Shown here in pieces: positions 11,371-21,099 of a stretch of DNA of 30,570 nucleotides. Under the pieces are notes generated by a model, which made no database searches, was not told the origin of the DNA, and saw only the letters and a list, made by a program, of their open reading frames with translations. Location: positions 1-30,570 of the forward strand of contig CAXKVV010001921.1 of assembly GCA_964058805.1 (NCBI GenBank), read 5' to 3'. Every line of letters starts with the position of its first letter. The first letter of the stretch is position 1. Position numbers and translations under genes: made by a program. This DNA is from Schoenoplectus triqueter. Lineage: Eukaryota > Streptophyta > Magnoliopsida > Poales > Cyperaceae.

Positions 11371-12061
11371 AAGTTTGGTCCATGTATCTTTTTAAGGATT
11401 ACCTTGGTGTTGTACATTTAATTCTGCATTAAACTTAATGTGTGCTATAGGAAATATCAAACAAAATGTTGAATTAAGATGGTGTAAATGCCTGCAGCTT
11501 ATGTAGATGTAATTTGCTTCTTGACTTCATTTGTTCTTCATTTGCTATCATGGCAAGGTATCTTTTTCTTCAAACAATGTTCTATTTTCTGTTGTAGGTA
11601 GATAAACAACTCATGCACCGTTGTTTATGTAACTTTTGGCAAGTTATAGCAACACATGGTAAATATTTGTTTTCAGAAAGAATGGAGGTTGCTGTAAGTT
11701 GTTTAGAAAATTGCTTTGTAAAGGTGATAATATTATTTTCATTGTGGGGAATAATTCTTTTTGGTTTGACATGCTTAATTCTAATTTTCGTTTTATAGTG
11801 CTTACAATTTTGCTAGTGCAGGGCTAAAAAGTGGGAATGAGTAGTTGTTCGTGGGCCATTTTCCTTTTTTTTTTGTTCCAGTTCTGTTTTCATTTTGAGG
11901 TCAGATAAATATCATTTAGGGAAATATAAACCTTGGTGCTTATTTGTCCATCACAATTCACAGATTGCTGCGCGTATGGAGTTTCGAGAGGCTTGTGTAA
12001 TAAATTTTGCTCAGGTTGTGTTGCGAACTTGAATTTAGAACTCTCAAATTTCATCAATAAA
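11371..12061 (+). other. LCBK2 3' region with possible alternative last exon and poly(A) signal
   Basis: After the stop at 11368-11370 there are about 690 bp before AATAAA at 12056-12061. If GGG|gtaatt at 11349/11350 is used as a donor and CACAG at 11959-11963 as an acceptor, the frame continues as 11964-12032 (IAARMEFREACVINFAQ, then VVLRT and stop), ending just 24 bp before AATAAA. This could be an alternative C-terminus or a spliced 3' UTR. The unspliced frame ending in VIDFIC looks more like the family. No other gene is visible here. Confidence 0.4.
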
Positions 12062-13028
12062 ATATATTAAAAACATGCGGCTGAAAAACAAATATAGCTC
12101 TGATTAAGCGACTCTTTGACAGCATGTCCAATTTCTAATGAATTTCTGACCCTAACCCTCGGCCTGAAGTGATCCCGACTCCAAATTGATCAGAACCCAA
12201 ACAGCACGGATCAAGCAGTCAGTATGCATCAATCTTTTAAAATCCTTCTACATATTTAATGGGGCGTGATATTTTTTAAATTTTTTATTATATTAAATTT
12301 ATAATATTAATTATATAATATATTTCATAAAAAAATAAAAAAAATTAAATCTTATTATATATTTTTATTTTATATTAAAGTCTTTAAAAATAAATTATCG
12401 ATTTAAATATTTTAAAATTTTGAGGATATATATATCCATATAAAAATATTAAACCGCATTCATAGATTGCATATGCATTATAGAGTGATAAACTGCACGA
12501 TATTGAATTTTGCATTTTTTTTTAAATTTCGGTATGCACTATTAGGGATACAAAAACTTTGAAAATCAAAGTCCAAGTGTGCTGCTGTGCTGTTAGTTCC
12601 GGTCTTACTCCGCTGTCGTTATTCCAACTTCAATCGTTGAATAGGATGCGTGATATCAGGATTAGGTGGTTACTCTTAATTTGTTTATTCTAAATGACGA
12701 ATTTGGTGCTTAATTATGTTCTCAATTCCTACTACTTCGTTAGCGGTTGCAGATCAACGGTCAAAGCTTGCCTACCAGTCTGCGCTCACATCTGAACACA
12801 ACTCAACGGTTGAAATCGGATATCCGTATGATCTCTCTTCCAACAGAGCATCTCCACCGTTGGTATTGAATATTCCATAACAAAAATATTAAACATGTGC
12901 CATGAAAAATAGAAATTGCTTTACAACGTTTCTTCCTCCGTGCTTCAGCCACAAAAAAAAGGGGGGACAATAGAAAAAGAAAGAGCGAATTAAGCCGTTA
13001 GTTTTCACTGAGAAGTGGAGCAGCTCTC
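12062..13028. other. LCBK2-ISPF intergenic region, with a lone MITE-like tip
   Basis: Positions 12240-12480 are extremely AT-rich with no recognisable gene. GAGCATCTCCA at 12846-12856 matches the tip of the Tourist-like MITE at 32-391, but no partner terminus lies nearby, so it is either a truncated relic or chance. The segment from about 12900 to 13028 is the likely promoter/5' leader of ISPF; it includes an A-run plus G-run at 12952-12967. No TATA box was assigned. Confidence 0.4.
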
Positions 13029-14761
13029 ATGGCTTCGACAACAATCCTGTTTCCTTCTCAAGCGACACAAACAGCCTCTACCAGGCGAACTATTTTTTTT
13101 CCCTCGAGAAACCCTAACCCTAGCTCTCTCTCCTTCGCCAAATTGCGCAACGGGTCGCTCAGGTCGACCCGTCAGGAGCTGAGAGCGAGAGCAACGCTCC
13201 AAGTTGAAAGTCAGGATTCAGTGAAGCAGTCTTCTTCTCCGCCTCCTTCCCTTCCTTATCGGATTGGGCATGGATTTGATTTACACCGGCTTGAACCGGG
13301 ACTGCCTCTGATTATCGGAGGAATAAATATTCCTCATGACCGGGGCTGTGAAGCTCATTCTGATGGTAATTGACTCCTAATTGGGATAAACATTTGGTAA
13401 TTTAATTGCATTTCGTTTCTAATTTTTCTTTTTTATCAATATAGGTGATGTGTTGCTTCACTGTGTGGTGGATGCTATTTTGGGAGCATTGGGGCTACCT
13501 GACATAGGCCAGATATTTCCAGACTCTGATCCCAAGTGGAGAGGTGCCAATTCTTCGGTCTTCATGAGAGAAGCAGTAAGTAGATTTCTTCTTTACTTCT
13601 TTTTTTGGGGGGATAGGTCGAACTAACAGTATAGAACAATGGTATGACTTCTATTGGATGTTGCTTTTAGTGCAGTTAGCTGGTAATACAGCTTGTCATC
13701 AGAGCAAATTGTGTTGAAAATGGTTACTTGTGCAAACGACAAGTATGGTTGGGATGTTCATTATTGGGTCATAGGGTTTTAAAAGTGATATCTTCAAGAT
13801 GAATCTATTACTGTTGTTTCATGTAAATATTACTTCTTGCATGCTGGCACAGTGGCACTCCATATGTTCAACTTTGGCAGGCCATAATTACATTAGCCAA
13901 CTCATGGTCCATAATATTTTATGAGTGCTGTTTAATTAGCGTTGAAGCATGCTTTAAAAAATAAGAACAATTGACAGAGTATAAGAACTTGTTTTCTGGT
14001 AGAGCAGATAGAACTCACTTTAATTTGGGGTAACACTCAAGGGGGGAGTCAATCTTGTTCCAACTAATGGAGCAGCTTTTTTTTTATTTACCAATGACAC
14101 ATCAAATTTAAAGAATTTACAGCATAGTCAACATTTCTAAATACTAAGTTATCTTGAGTTTTTAGACTATAAGCCTTACCGATCATTGGTTTTATTAATT
14201 TGGAAATTTTAATACAAATATGCTTGCATAATGCTCTAACCGAGAATTCCGACATAAGTAATATGCAGAGCATATACAATGGCTGAAACAAGCTAGTATT
14301 GGAATGTTCAAACTTTTGACTAGCATATAGGTTTAATTTACAATGGTGAAAGTTGGTATAAAATATTATGTTAATGTACCTGTGTTAACCTGAACCAGCT
14401 CACATGTCACATGTGATGGTAGTGGGGTAGTAGTAGTAGTAGACAATTGAGTATCCAGCTCTATTTTGATTGTTGTATATAAGATGTCTATGAAAATGTT
14501 CATCTTAATATTCATCCAATATTCCAGGTGAGACTTATGCATGAAGCAGGATATGATCTAGGTAATCTGGATGCTACCTTGATCCTACAAAGGCCCAAAC
14601 TTAGCCCACATAAGGAGGCCATTCGGGCCAACTTGTGCAGTCTCCTTCAAGCAGATCCTTCTGTCGTGAATCTTAAAGCAAAGACTCATGAAAAGGTTGA
14701 CAGCCTTGGAGAAAACAGAAGCATAGCAGCTCACACAGTTGTTTTACTTATGCGAAAGTAG
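13029..14761 (+). CDS. ISPF: 2-C-methyl-D-erythritol 2,4-cyclodiphosphate synthase, plastid (3 exons, 233 aa)
   Basis: Exons are 13029-13365, 13445-13575 and 14528-14761, GT-AG with consistent phases (702 nt). The enzyme converts 4-diphosphocytidyl-2-C-methyl-D-erythritol 2-phosphate to the cyclic diphosphate plus CMP, the fifth step of the plastid MEP isoprenoid pathway. Residues 1 to about 70 are rich in Ser, Thr, Arg and Ala with few acidic residues, as in a chloroplast transit peptide. The catalytic domain starts at [12 protein letters not shown]. The zinc ligands line up with Escherichia coli IspF Asp8, His10 and His42 as D84, H86 and H118, with the same 32-residue spacing; H110 in AHSDGD is also kept. 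The T-x-E-K motif is present (T209, E211), and the C-terminus [12 protein letters not shown] is typical of plant enzymes. Length is normal for plants. It is probably a homotrimer with active sites at subunit interfaces, as known for the family. Confidence 0.97.
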
Positions 14762-14915
14762 TGTCATGCCGTTTTTTCCCTTGGAATTTGTAGAAAGAAG
14801 TTCAAAATTATATGATCCAGAATGCCTTCTGGTGACCTTATTAACTTTTTTTGAAGATGTCAAGTATACTTGTATGATTGTATCAAATAAGGTCCACTTG
14901 GATGCTTACGTGTCT

Positions 14916-14934
14916 AATAAAGTTCGACAATAAA
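14916..14934 (+). terminator. Tandem poly(A) signals downstream of ISPF
   Basis: Two canonical AATAAA hexamers lie at 14916-14921 and 14929-14934, about 155-170 bp after the ISPF stop codon, a normal 3' UTR length for a plant gene. They are the best candidates for directing cleavage and polyadenylation. Only the motifs are seen; usage is inferred. Confidence 0.6.
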
Positions 14935-15714
14935 GTGTTTTGGGTCTCTTTGCTCTGTTTCCAAGTTATTCTAAAGTATATTGAACTATTTTGCAATTTC
15001 CAAACAAATAATTCGTAACAGCTTTTGCGTATTAAGAGATTCTAAGACTTGAATTTTGGGCATTTTTTTATGGAAACACATTCACTATCATATTCACTGT
15101 GGCAGCCGGGTGTCATATGAATACGTGGGTGGAGTCTATTTAATAATAAATTCTCTTTTAATGTTAATTTAAACCATTTAAATTTATATGACGGTTAAAA
15201 ATCTGTGTCATGTTAAAAAAATATTACAGAGGATATAAACTTTTTTTATGATTAATTAGAACGCCCACGTGAGCACGGTACACGAGAAATTCTCCATTTT
15301 AAAACTGAAAAGAAAGTACTCTAGAAAAAAACGGTGTGCAAAAGCAAAGCCTGGTTTGTATTCGTACACTTGAATTTGACCTAATCGTACAATTTCGGAC
15401 GATTATGGAAGCTATTATGTTGTATGTTCGTCGCCAGACCTTTAGAATTAAGGTTCAATGTATTTATTCTTTTAGGGGTAATGATGGTGTTCCGTATTTT
15501 GCCTTTCATCTTACTCATCACCTATATTAGTGGGCTCCCATACTAAAATGGATCCCACTAGTGTTATAAAAATATCTGGACGGATTAAATTTGATCCGTT
15601 AGATCCGTGTTCGCGATCCGATCTGATCTGAGGTTCAATTTGTGCTAATATGTGCCTGAAGTAACCCATGAGTCTATAATGAATTGCGAACAAGAATTTC
15701 TGAAAACCTCATCT
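14935..15714. other. Intergenic region without a recognisable gene
   Basis: No gene is visible. A perfect G-box palindrome CACGTG lies at 15266-15271, but not near a gene start on either strand. The stretch from about 15580 to 15640 repeats GATCCG/GATCTGA motifs and may be the edge of the repeat that follows. Confidence 0.4.
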
Positions 15715-16350
15715 AAAATTTGACCCAATCCGATCCGCAAAAACCTAGGCAAACCGGCCCAGACCCGACCTGCCAAAACCCAGACAATTTTTAACCCATT
15801 TTAAAGTTTATTTTTAACTAATTTATTTTAATTTTTAGCAGGTTTTTAATTTTTTTTATCAATTTATTTGATTTAAAAAATAAAAAATATATTTATTTTA
15901 TTTGAATTTTTAATATTTTATTTCAACGACATAATTAGTTTGTCATTTTATTTTAAATTATATCATTTTATTTGAATTTTTAACATTTCATTTGAATTTT
16001 TACTTAATTTTATTAAGTCATAAAAAAACCAAAAAAATTGTGAAGAATATTAATAATTATATATTTTTAATATTCTTAATAATTATTTTTTATTTTTAGA
16101 ATTTTTGAGAATTTACTTGAATTTATTTGAATTATTATTAAATTTTGGAAAAAAAATTAAACCCGGCGGTATAAATATCCAACCCGATCGGCCTCGGATT
16201 TTCGACCTGTCCCGATCCGCCCCATCGACCCGTCCAACCCATAATTCTAGAACGAATCATAGCCGTACCTTCTCAAATCCGACCCATCCTAACCCGTCCC
16301 GTCTAACCCATTGACCCGTCCTAACCCGTCTCGACCAAACCCGATTTTAG
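15715..16350. repeat. Repeat-derived segment with degenerate ACCCGTCC-type motifs
   Basis: Both ends (15715-15790 and 16160-16350) carry many imperfect copies of GACCCG, AACCCGTC and GATCCG words, while the middle (15790-16150) is almost pure A+T. This layout, GC-rich repeated sub-ends around an AT-rich core, is common in old non-autonomous plant DNA transposons. I could not find precise termini or a TSD, so the family is left open. The small open frame at 16105-16314 is a by-product of the repeated motifs. Confidence 0.5.
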
Positions 16351-16465
16351 TTCACTAGATCCCACCCATCAAGTGGCAAGTGAAATGAAAAAAAATAGAA
16401 GACATTCAATATTTATCCATTTTTATTCCCCCAAAATTCAAACCACCTCATAGTAAAAAATGTCG

Positions 16466-16600
16466 GTGATTTTTTAAATAATAGTATAATTTTTAGTAAT
16501 AAACACTAATAAATTAAAATTTTAATAATAAAAATAGCAGCGCGTCACTTACGTCATTATCACTGAAGTCTTTATAAAAACACTTCACTCCTAAATTGAT
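16466..16600 (+). mobile_element. Truncated relative of the foldback element at 16871-17128
   Basis: The order of motifs matches the left half of the 16871 element: GATTTTTTAAAT, an AATAAT-rich arm, then CAGCGCGTCACT and a TATA-like TTTATAAAA followed by CACTTCACT. No right arm is visible after 16600. The core contains two CGTCA motifs (16543-16547 and 16552-16556), the TGACG words of as-1/ocs-like elements on the opposite strand. The relationship is by eye, over a short and AT-rich alignment. Confidence 0.45.
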
Positions 16601-16870
16601 TGATTGATTTTGAGGTATCATATAAATTGGAGTAACTGACATTTATCTGCTTGGGATTCTGTATTTATCTTCCTCTTGAAGCAAAACAAGCAACATCCAC
16701 TCCACTCATCTCTAAGAGCCAAGCGAGCATTTACCAATTTATACAAGTAAAATAAGTTTCAATATTATATGATATGATTAATTGATTATGGCCCCACCAA
16801 CTCGTGGAAAATATCATGGAAGAAACTAGTATGCGATTTGCATTATAAGTTGGGACAAACAAGTAAAATC

Positions 16871-17128
16871 CAGATTTTTTTAAATATAATAATTATAAAA
16901 ATTATATTATTAATAATAAGAGTGATAAAAACAAATTTTTAAATCTACGAATGACAGCGCGTCACTGAAAGTTGCGCGTTTATATAAAGACGCCACTGAC
17001 AGTGGCGTGTTTGCTTCGCGTCACTGGTCACTGGCGCGTTGCCATTAGTAGATTTAAAATTTTATTTTTATCACTTTTATTATTAATAATATTATTTTTA
17101 TAATTATTATATATAACAAAAAAATCTG
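16871..17128. mobile_element. Mutator-like foldback MITE (258 bp, 9-bp TSD)
   Basis: Left and right arms of about 85-90 bp are near-perfect inverted repeats, from CAGATTTTTTT at 16871 to AAAAAAATCTG ending at 17128. Flanking 9-mers AGTAAAATC (16862-16870) and AATAAAATC (17129-17137) differ at one base, as expected for a 9-bp Mutator-type target duplication with long inverted repeats. The loop of about 90 bp is strikingly GC-rich (GCGCGTCACT, GACGCCACTG, CAGTGGCGTG) and includes TTTATATAAA. There is no coding capacity. The superfamily is inferred from TSD length and TIR length. Confidence 0.75.
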
Positions 17129-17137
17129 AATAAAATC

Positions 17138-17941
17138 GGATGTATAAGAGCTAGGTAATAATGATTTCATATAGTCAAACAGAAATAATTATTTCATGTG
17201 TCAGCTTTGATAGTGGTCAGCCTGAGATGCTTCGCATGATTATTTCTTCCTTGAGGCGAAACCAGGTCTATTCCAATTAAAGCAATTGACAAGTGTTTTC
17301 ATTCTGCAATCAAAATATTCAAAATGGGAAACGCGTACAACAATTTTGAGCGAAACATTAGAGGCGCAATTTCATGTCCCCTGCAAAGGAACAAAAGTAG
17401 AAAGTATCATGTACATGTACAGTCGTCACAAACGAGAATTATAATTCACAACCAAACTATATATAGGGAAATTATGTCAACTTATTTCTCAAAACCAGCG
17501 TTATAAAGGAGCTTCGTCCCGGGAAAGAAATAATTAAATACATAACATAATTAAGTCTGATGCATAGTATAACTACTTGATACAGTGAGTTTGATTCAAT
17601 ATGTAAAGATCAATTTACAGAAAATACTATAAATTATGCTTCTTTTAATTATGTTTTTATTATTAATTAATATATTAGGATAAACTATATGTATGGGTTA
17701 AATATAATGTAATCAATTATTTTTTATATATATTCAATAGATTTAACTATAATTCATAGTTACATGTTCCATATATACACACACCATCTGTTTTCAAGTT
17801 TATTTATGCCTTTTCCCACTAGTTAATTAGGTGCATTTTCACGAGTTCAACAGTCTTAACACTAACATTGATGCACTATTAGTCTCAGGAATCCAAAACG
17901 ACAAAATACTTTTTTGAGAGGAAAACGACAAAACACTTGAG

Positions 17942-17943
<2 letters not shown>
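17138..17943. other. Intergenic region, nothing recognised
   Basis: This stretch is AT-rich and non-coding. The 60-codon frame at 17324-17506 has no family resemblance and no coding context. I see no repeat with definable ends. Confidence 0.45.
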
Positions 17944-17989
<46 letters not shown>

Positions 17990-17990
17990 T
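17944..17990. repeat. (TA)n microsatellite
   Basis: An almost uninterrupted run of TA dinucleotides, broken by one TTTA, leads directly into the first of several foldback elements. Similar TA and GA/CT tracts separate the following elements, suggesting that the elements inserted into microsatellite DNA. Confidence 0.9.
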
Positions 17991-17999
17991 AAAACTAGC

Positions 18000-18554
18000 G
18001 TACTCCTCGGAGCACGGAGCCCCTCTATGATCCTACCTCAAAGATTATATCAAATTATCTCTAATTTTTAATTTATCACTCTCATTAAATTCTTCATATT
18101 GAAATCTTGTGGGGTATAAAAATTTAAGATGTTTTGAATTTTATATGTCACTGTTTTTAATTTTTGAAAATAATGTACAAATATTAAATATTTTATTATT
18201 ATTATTAGAGTTGATTTTTAAAAATTAAAAAGAGTGACTTAAAAAACTTCAAACACCCAATTTTTTTTTATCCCACAAGATTTTCATATGAAATATGTTT
18301 GGAGATTAAATTTTATATATTTTTAAAAAAGTTAGGGGATGAAAATATATTGAGTTTATAATTTTTAATAAGAATGATTTTCTAATCCTCAAAAAAATAG
18401 AAAACAATATCTAAAAAATATAAAATTTACTTTCCAGACATATTTCAATATGGAGAACGTTTTTAACGGTCGGATCGGTATTTTGAATTTGAAAATGGAA
18501 GATACAACGCGAAGTACAAAAATATTTTGTACTTCACGACTAACCGTAGCATAA
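18000..18554. mobile_element. Rearranged foldback element(s), member A of the microsatellite cluster
   Basis: Two overlapping hairpins are visible: about 18085-18305, whose arms share ATCTTGTGGG and a GTCACT...TTTTTAATTTTT segment, and about 18283-18460, whose arms share a CATATTTC/GAAATATG region and AAATTTTATAT. The core word TTCTTCATATT plus CTTGTGGG is shared with elements B and C, so this is a relative that has been rearranged or nested. A small inverted repeat GAAGTACAAAAATATTTTGTACTTC occurs near 18511-18537. Termini are uncertain apart from the bounding microsatellites. Confidence 0.5.
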
Positions 18555-18590
18555 CTCTCTCTCTCTATATATATATATATATTTATATAT
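18555..18590. repeat. (CT)n(TA)n microsatellite between foldback elements
   Basis: A CT run at 18555-18566 passes directly into TA repeats that end at the left tip of element B. It mirrors the (TA)n(GA)n tract on the other side of that element. Confidence 0.85.
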
Positions 18591-18986
18591 AGGGTGAGGA
18601 TACGATGCTTTGCAAAGTAAAGAATCGATTTTGCTTTGGCATGAGATTTCATATCCCGATGGCTTAAATTGTCTATCTAAATTACTTAATAATTTCTTTA
18701 TGTTAAAATCTTATGGGTTATTAATTTTCGTGATTTTTAGTTTTCTAAGTATTTTTAAAAACAACCCTGAAATAGATCATTTTCTTACATTAAACAATGT
18801 TGTTTTTATAAATAATTTAAAAATTAGTTAGAAAGTTCAAAAAATTATGAAATTTAATATCCCACAAGATTTTAACATAAAGAAATTATTGAGCAACTTA
18901 GATTGACCATTTGAGCCATTGAAATATGAGATCTCATGTTAAAGTAAAAATAGTTCTTTACTTTGCAAAGAACCGTAACCTCACCT

Positions 18987-18987
<1 letters not shown>
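18591..18987. mobile_element. Foldback MITE B inserted in (TA)n, about 397 bp
   Basis: The left tip AGGGTGAGGATACGATGC and the right end, read in reverse complement, AAGGTGAGGTTACGGTTC start two arms of about 190-200 bp that pair nearly end to end, both including CTTTGCAAAGTAAAGAA and TTTCTTTATGTTAAAATCTT. TA repeats abut both ends, so a TA-type duplication cannot be told from the microsatellite. It is non-coding; the two short frames in it are the same arm read twice. The behaviour matches microsatellite-targeting MITEs such as the rice Micron family; membership in that family is not shown. Confidence 0.75.

Positions 18988-19031
<44 letters not shown>
18988..19031. repeat. (TA)n(GA)n microsatellite
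   Basis: TA repeats to about 19011 are followed by GA repeats up to the left tip of element C at 19032. It is the boundary between two inverted-repeat elements. Confidence 0.9.
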
Positions 19032-19033
<2 letters not shown>

Positions 19034-19436
19034 TTAGACTATTGTGAAAACGTTTGTATTTCGAGTCCAAATGCATATGGCTCAAATTTTATCGTAATAT
19101 GTTCGAAATTCAAAATTATCATTCTCATTAAATTCTTCATATTAAAATATCGAGGGATACAAAAATTTAGGATATTTCGAGTTTTCTAAGTATTTATTGG
19201 ATTTTTGAAAATCGGCACTAAAATAATAATAAAATATTAAATTGTTGTTGCTGATATTCAAAAATTCAAAATAAATTCTTAGAAAACTCAAAATACCCCA
19301 AATTTTTGTATCCCTCAATATTTTGATATGAAGAATTTAATGAGAATGATAATTTTGAATTTCGAACGTATTACATTAAAATTTAAGCCGTATATACTTG
19401 AGTTCGAAATGCAAACGTTTTCACAATAATCTAACT
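19032..19436. mobile_element. Foldback MITE C, about 405 bp
   Basis: Left arm AGTTAGACTATTGTGAAAAC and right arm, read in reverse complement, AGTTAGATTATTGTGAAAAC start two arms of about 190 bp that pair over nearly their full length, both with ATTATCATTCTCATTAAATTC and GAGGGATACAAAAATTT. It is preceded by (TA)n(GA)n and followed by a short TATATA run. The segment around TTTTCTAAGTATTT matches element B, so B and C are diverged relatives. No coding capacity. Confidence 0.75.
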
Positions 19437-20065
19437 ATGTATATATGACCGTGCACACAAGTTATCCAACATCCCGAAGATATTAAACACATTCTTTTAA
19501 GATTATATAAATCTTTGAGGGAAAATGTTTATGAGGTTGTTTATGTAGCAATCAAAAGCCTTTGAATAAAAACACAACATTATTAGCTATACAGTAATTC
19601 CCACAGACAAATACGAAAACCATAATGCATACCAATTTAATACATATCTAGGTTTACAATCCCAAAAACATTAGATTAACAAAAAGGAAAAAAGATCGGA
19701 CGGTTCTGGTCATCCATGTTGATGTGGCATAGCCAAGGATAGAAGACTTATGTTTAATTATTTCTGAGTATCAATGGCGTTCTACATATAACATACGATC
19801 AAGAAGTAATTAGAGATGATTCAGACATAATTAATGTGGAAAAAAACAAGAGGCTAAGTGGGGCTTTATTTATTATTTTTGGCTATAAATTCCCATTAGC
19901 TGGGTGCATGTAATTATGTGTCATATGGTAGATCTTTGATTAGAGAGGGACGAGATATTTGATGTTTAGCATGTTAGTCATAATGGCTGCATGTTCATTT
20001 AGCACAAAAGAAAACTGTTCTAAACAATTTTACAATATAGTTTGTCAAGGAAAATAGGTAAATTT
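19437..20065. other. Intergenic region, nothing recognised
   Basis: AT-rich non-coding DNA with no gene, definable repeat or RNA that I can support. Confidence 0.45.
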
Positions 20066-20069
20066 ACTG

Positions 20070-20182
20070 AAAGGTCACTCAATTTTATATGAAATTTATA
20101 TTTGATCACTGAATTTTAAATTTATTTATTTTCACTACTAAATTTTAATGTATATCCAAATTTAGTCACTCAGTAAATTTTC
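20070..20182. repeat. Degenerate ~30-bp tandem repeat
   Basis: Four imperfect copies of a unit built on TCACT followed by an AATTTTA-like word begin near 20072, 20104, 20131 and 20164, spaced 28-33 bp. Such phrasing is common in old dispersed repeats of plants. The ends of the larger repeat to which it may belong are not visible. Confidence 0.5.
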
Positions 20183-20802
20183 TCGATTAAAATTTTAATA
20201 ATACAGACATGACATCCTGTATATGTTATGTCATATAGTCAATAAAAATTAGCCACATCAATAAATGTCTAGATGAGGTAAGAAAACAAATATTCATTTC
20301 TTATCAGTAGAAATGTAACTTTATGTATCTGATTTAAATAATAAACTTTTATTGTCTAACCGTGAGAATATAGAGTCAACATGAAATATGATGTCCGTAC
20401 TGCTAATACTTTAGATGAAAAATATGACAAAATTAACTAAAATTGAATATAATCAGTGATTTAAAATAAAATAATTTAAAATCCAATAACTGATTCCATA
20501 TGAAGTTGAATGACATGTCTTAAAATTTAACCTTCCAGTAATCATGTGATTCAAAATCTTGTTGTTATCTGCGGTCTGCGCTTCTGAAGTTAAAAAAAAA
20601 TCATAAACATTACAAACATTTATATAATTATTTGTATTTATAATATCTGCATCACCACCATCATTATCATTAATATAAAAATATTTTTTTGGCATTGCCA
20701 ACGTTATCGTAGCAGTTGATATTAAAAGTCACTGTAAGTATACCACTATTATTATTGTGAAGGGATTTAGTGTCATTAGTGGAATTTGATGTTATCAATT
20801 AA
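20183..20802. other. Intergenic region, nothing recognised
   Basis: AT-rich non-coding sequence. The minus-strand frame at 20453-20701 is Asn/Asp/Tyr-rich from AT-rich codons and resembles no family. No terminal repeats were found. Confidence 0.4.
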
Positions 20803-21099
20803 TTTTTAGTTTATATTTTAAAATTTTAAATTCAACATCAATTTTATTTATTTTCATGATAGATGTATGTTCATAATATTTTATGATTTTTGGAGGTCAT
20901 TTTATACTCGATTAAATGATAATAAAATGAGCGAATATGGTTAATTTTTATGTATTTATTTTGTTATTATTTGATCTAGTATAAAATAATTTCTAAAAAT
21001 TATAAAATTTGATGAGCATACATTTATTATAAAAAATAAATAAGATAAATGATTTAGATTTGATATTTAAATATTAAAATTTAAAATATAAATTAAAAG
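20803..21099. mobile_element. AT-rich foldback element, about 300 bp
   Basis: The left arm from about 20803 (TTTTAGTTTATATTTTAAAA) pairs with the reverse complement of the right arm ending near 21099 (CTTTTAATTTATATTTTAAA). The match continues through TTATTTATTTT, AGATGTATGTTCAT/AAATGTATGCTCAT and CATTTTATACTCGAT/TATTTTATACTAGAT, giving arms of about 130 bp. No clear TSD was found. It differs in sequence from elements A-C. A non-autonomous inverted-repeat transposon is the likeliest explanation. Confidence 0.6.

Noticed and set aside
11613..11798. 61-residue hydrophobic frame after the LCBK2 stop
   Set aside because: It could be joined to LCBK2 through a TAG acceptor at 11598, but the product has a Leu/Ile-rich tail unlike the family and is probably chance in AT-rich DNA.
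15266..15271. G-box CACGTG
   Set aside because: It is perfect but is not near the start of any gene on either strand, so no regulatory role can be supported.
16466..17128. Possible pararetrovirus promoter remnant, from the TGACG words and TATA-like boxes
   Set aside because: The sequence is better explained as foldback elements with a Mutator-type TSD; no viral coding frame or primer-binding site is present.
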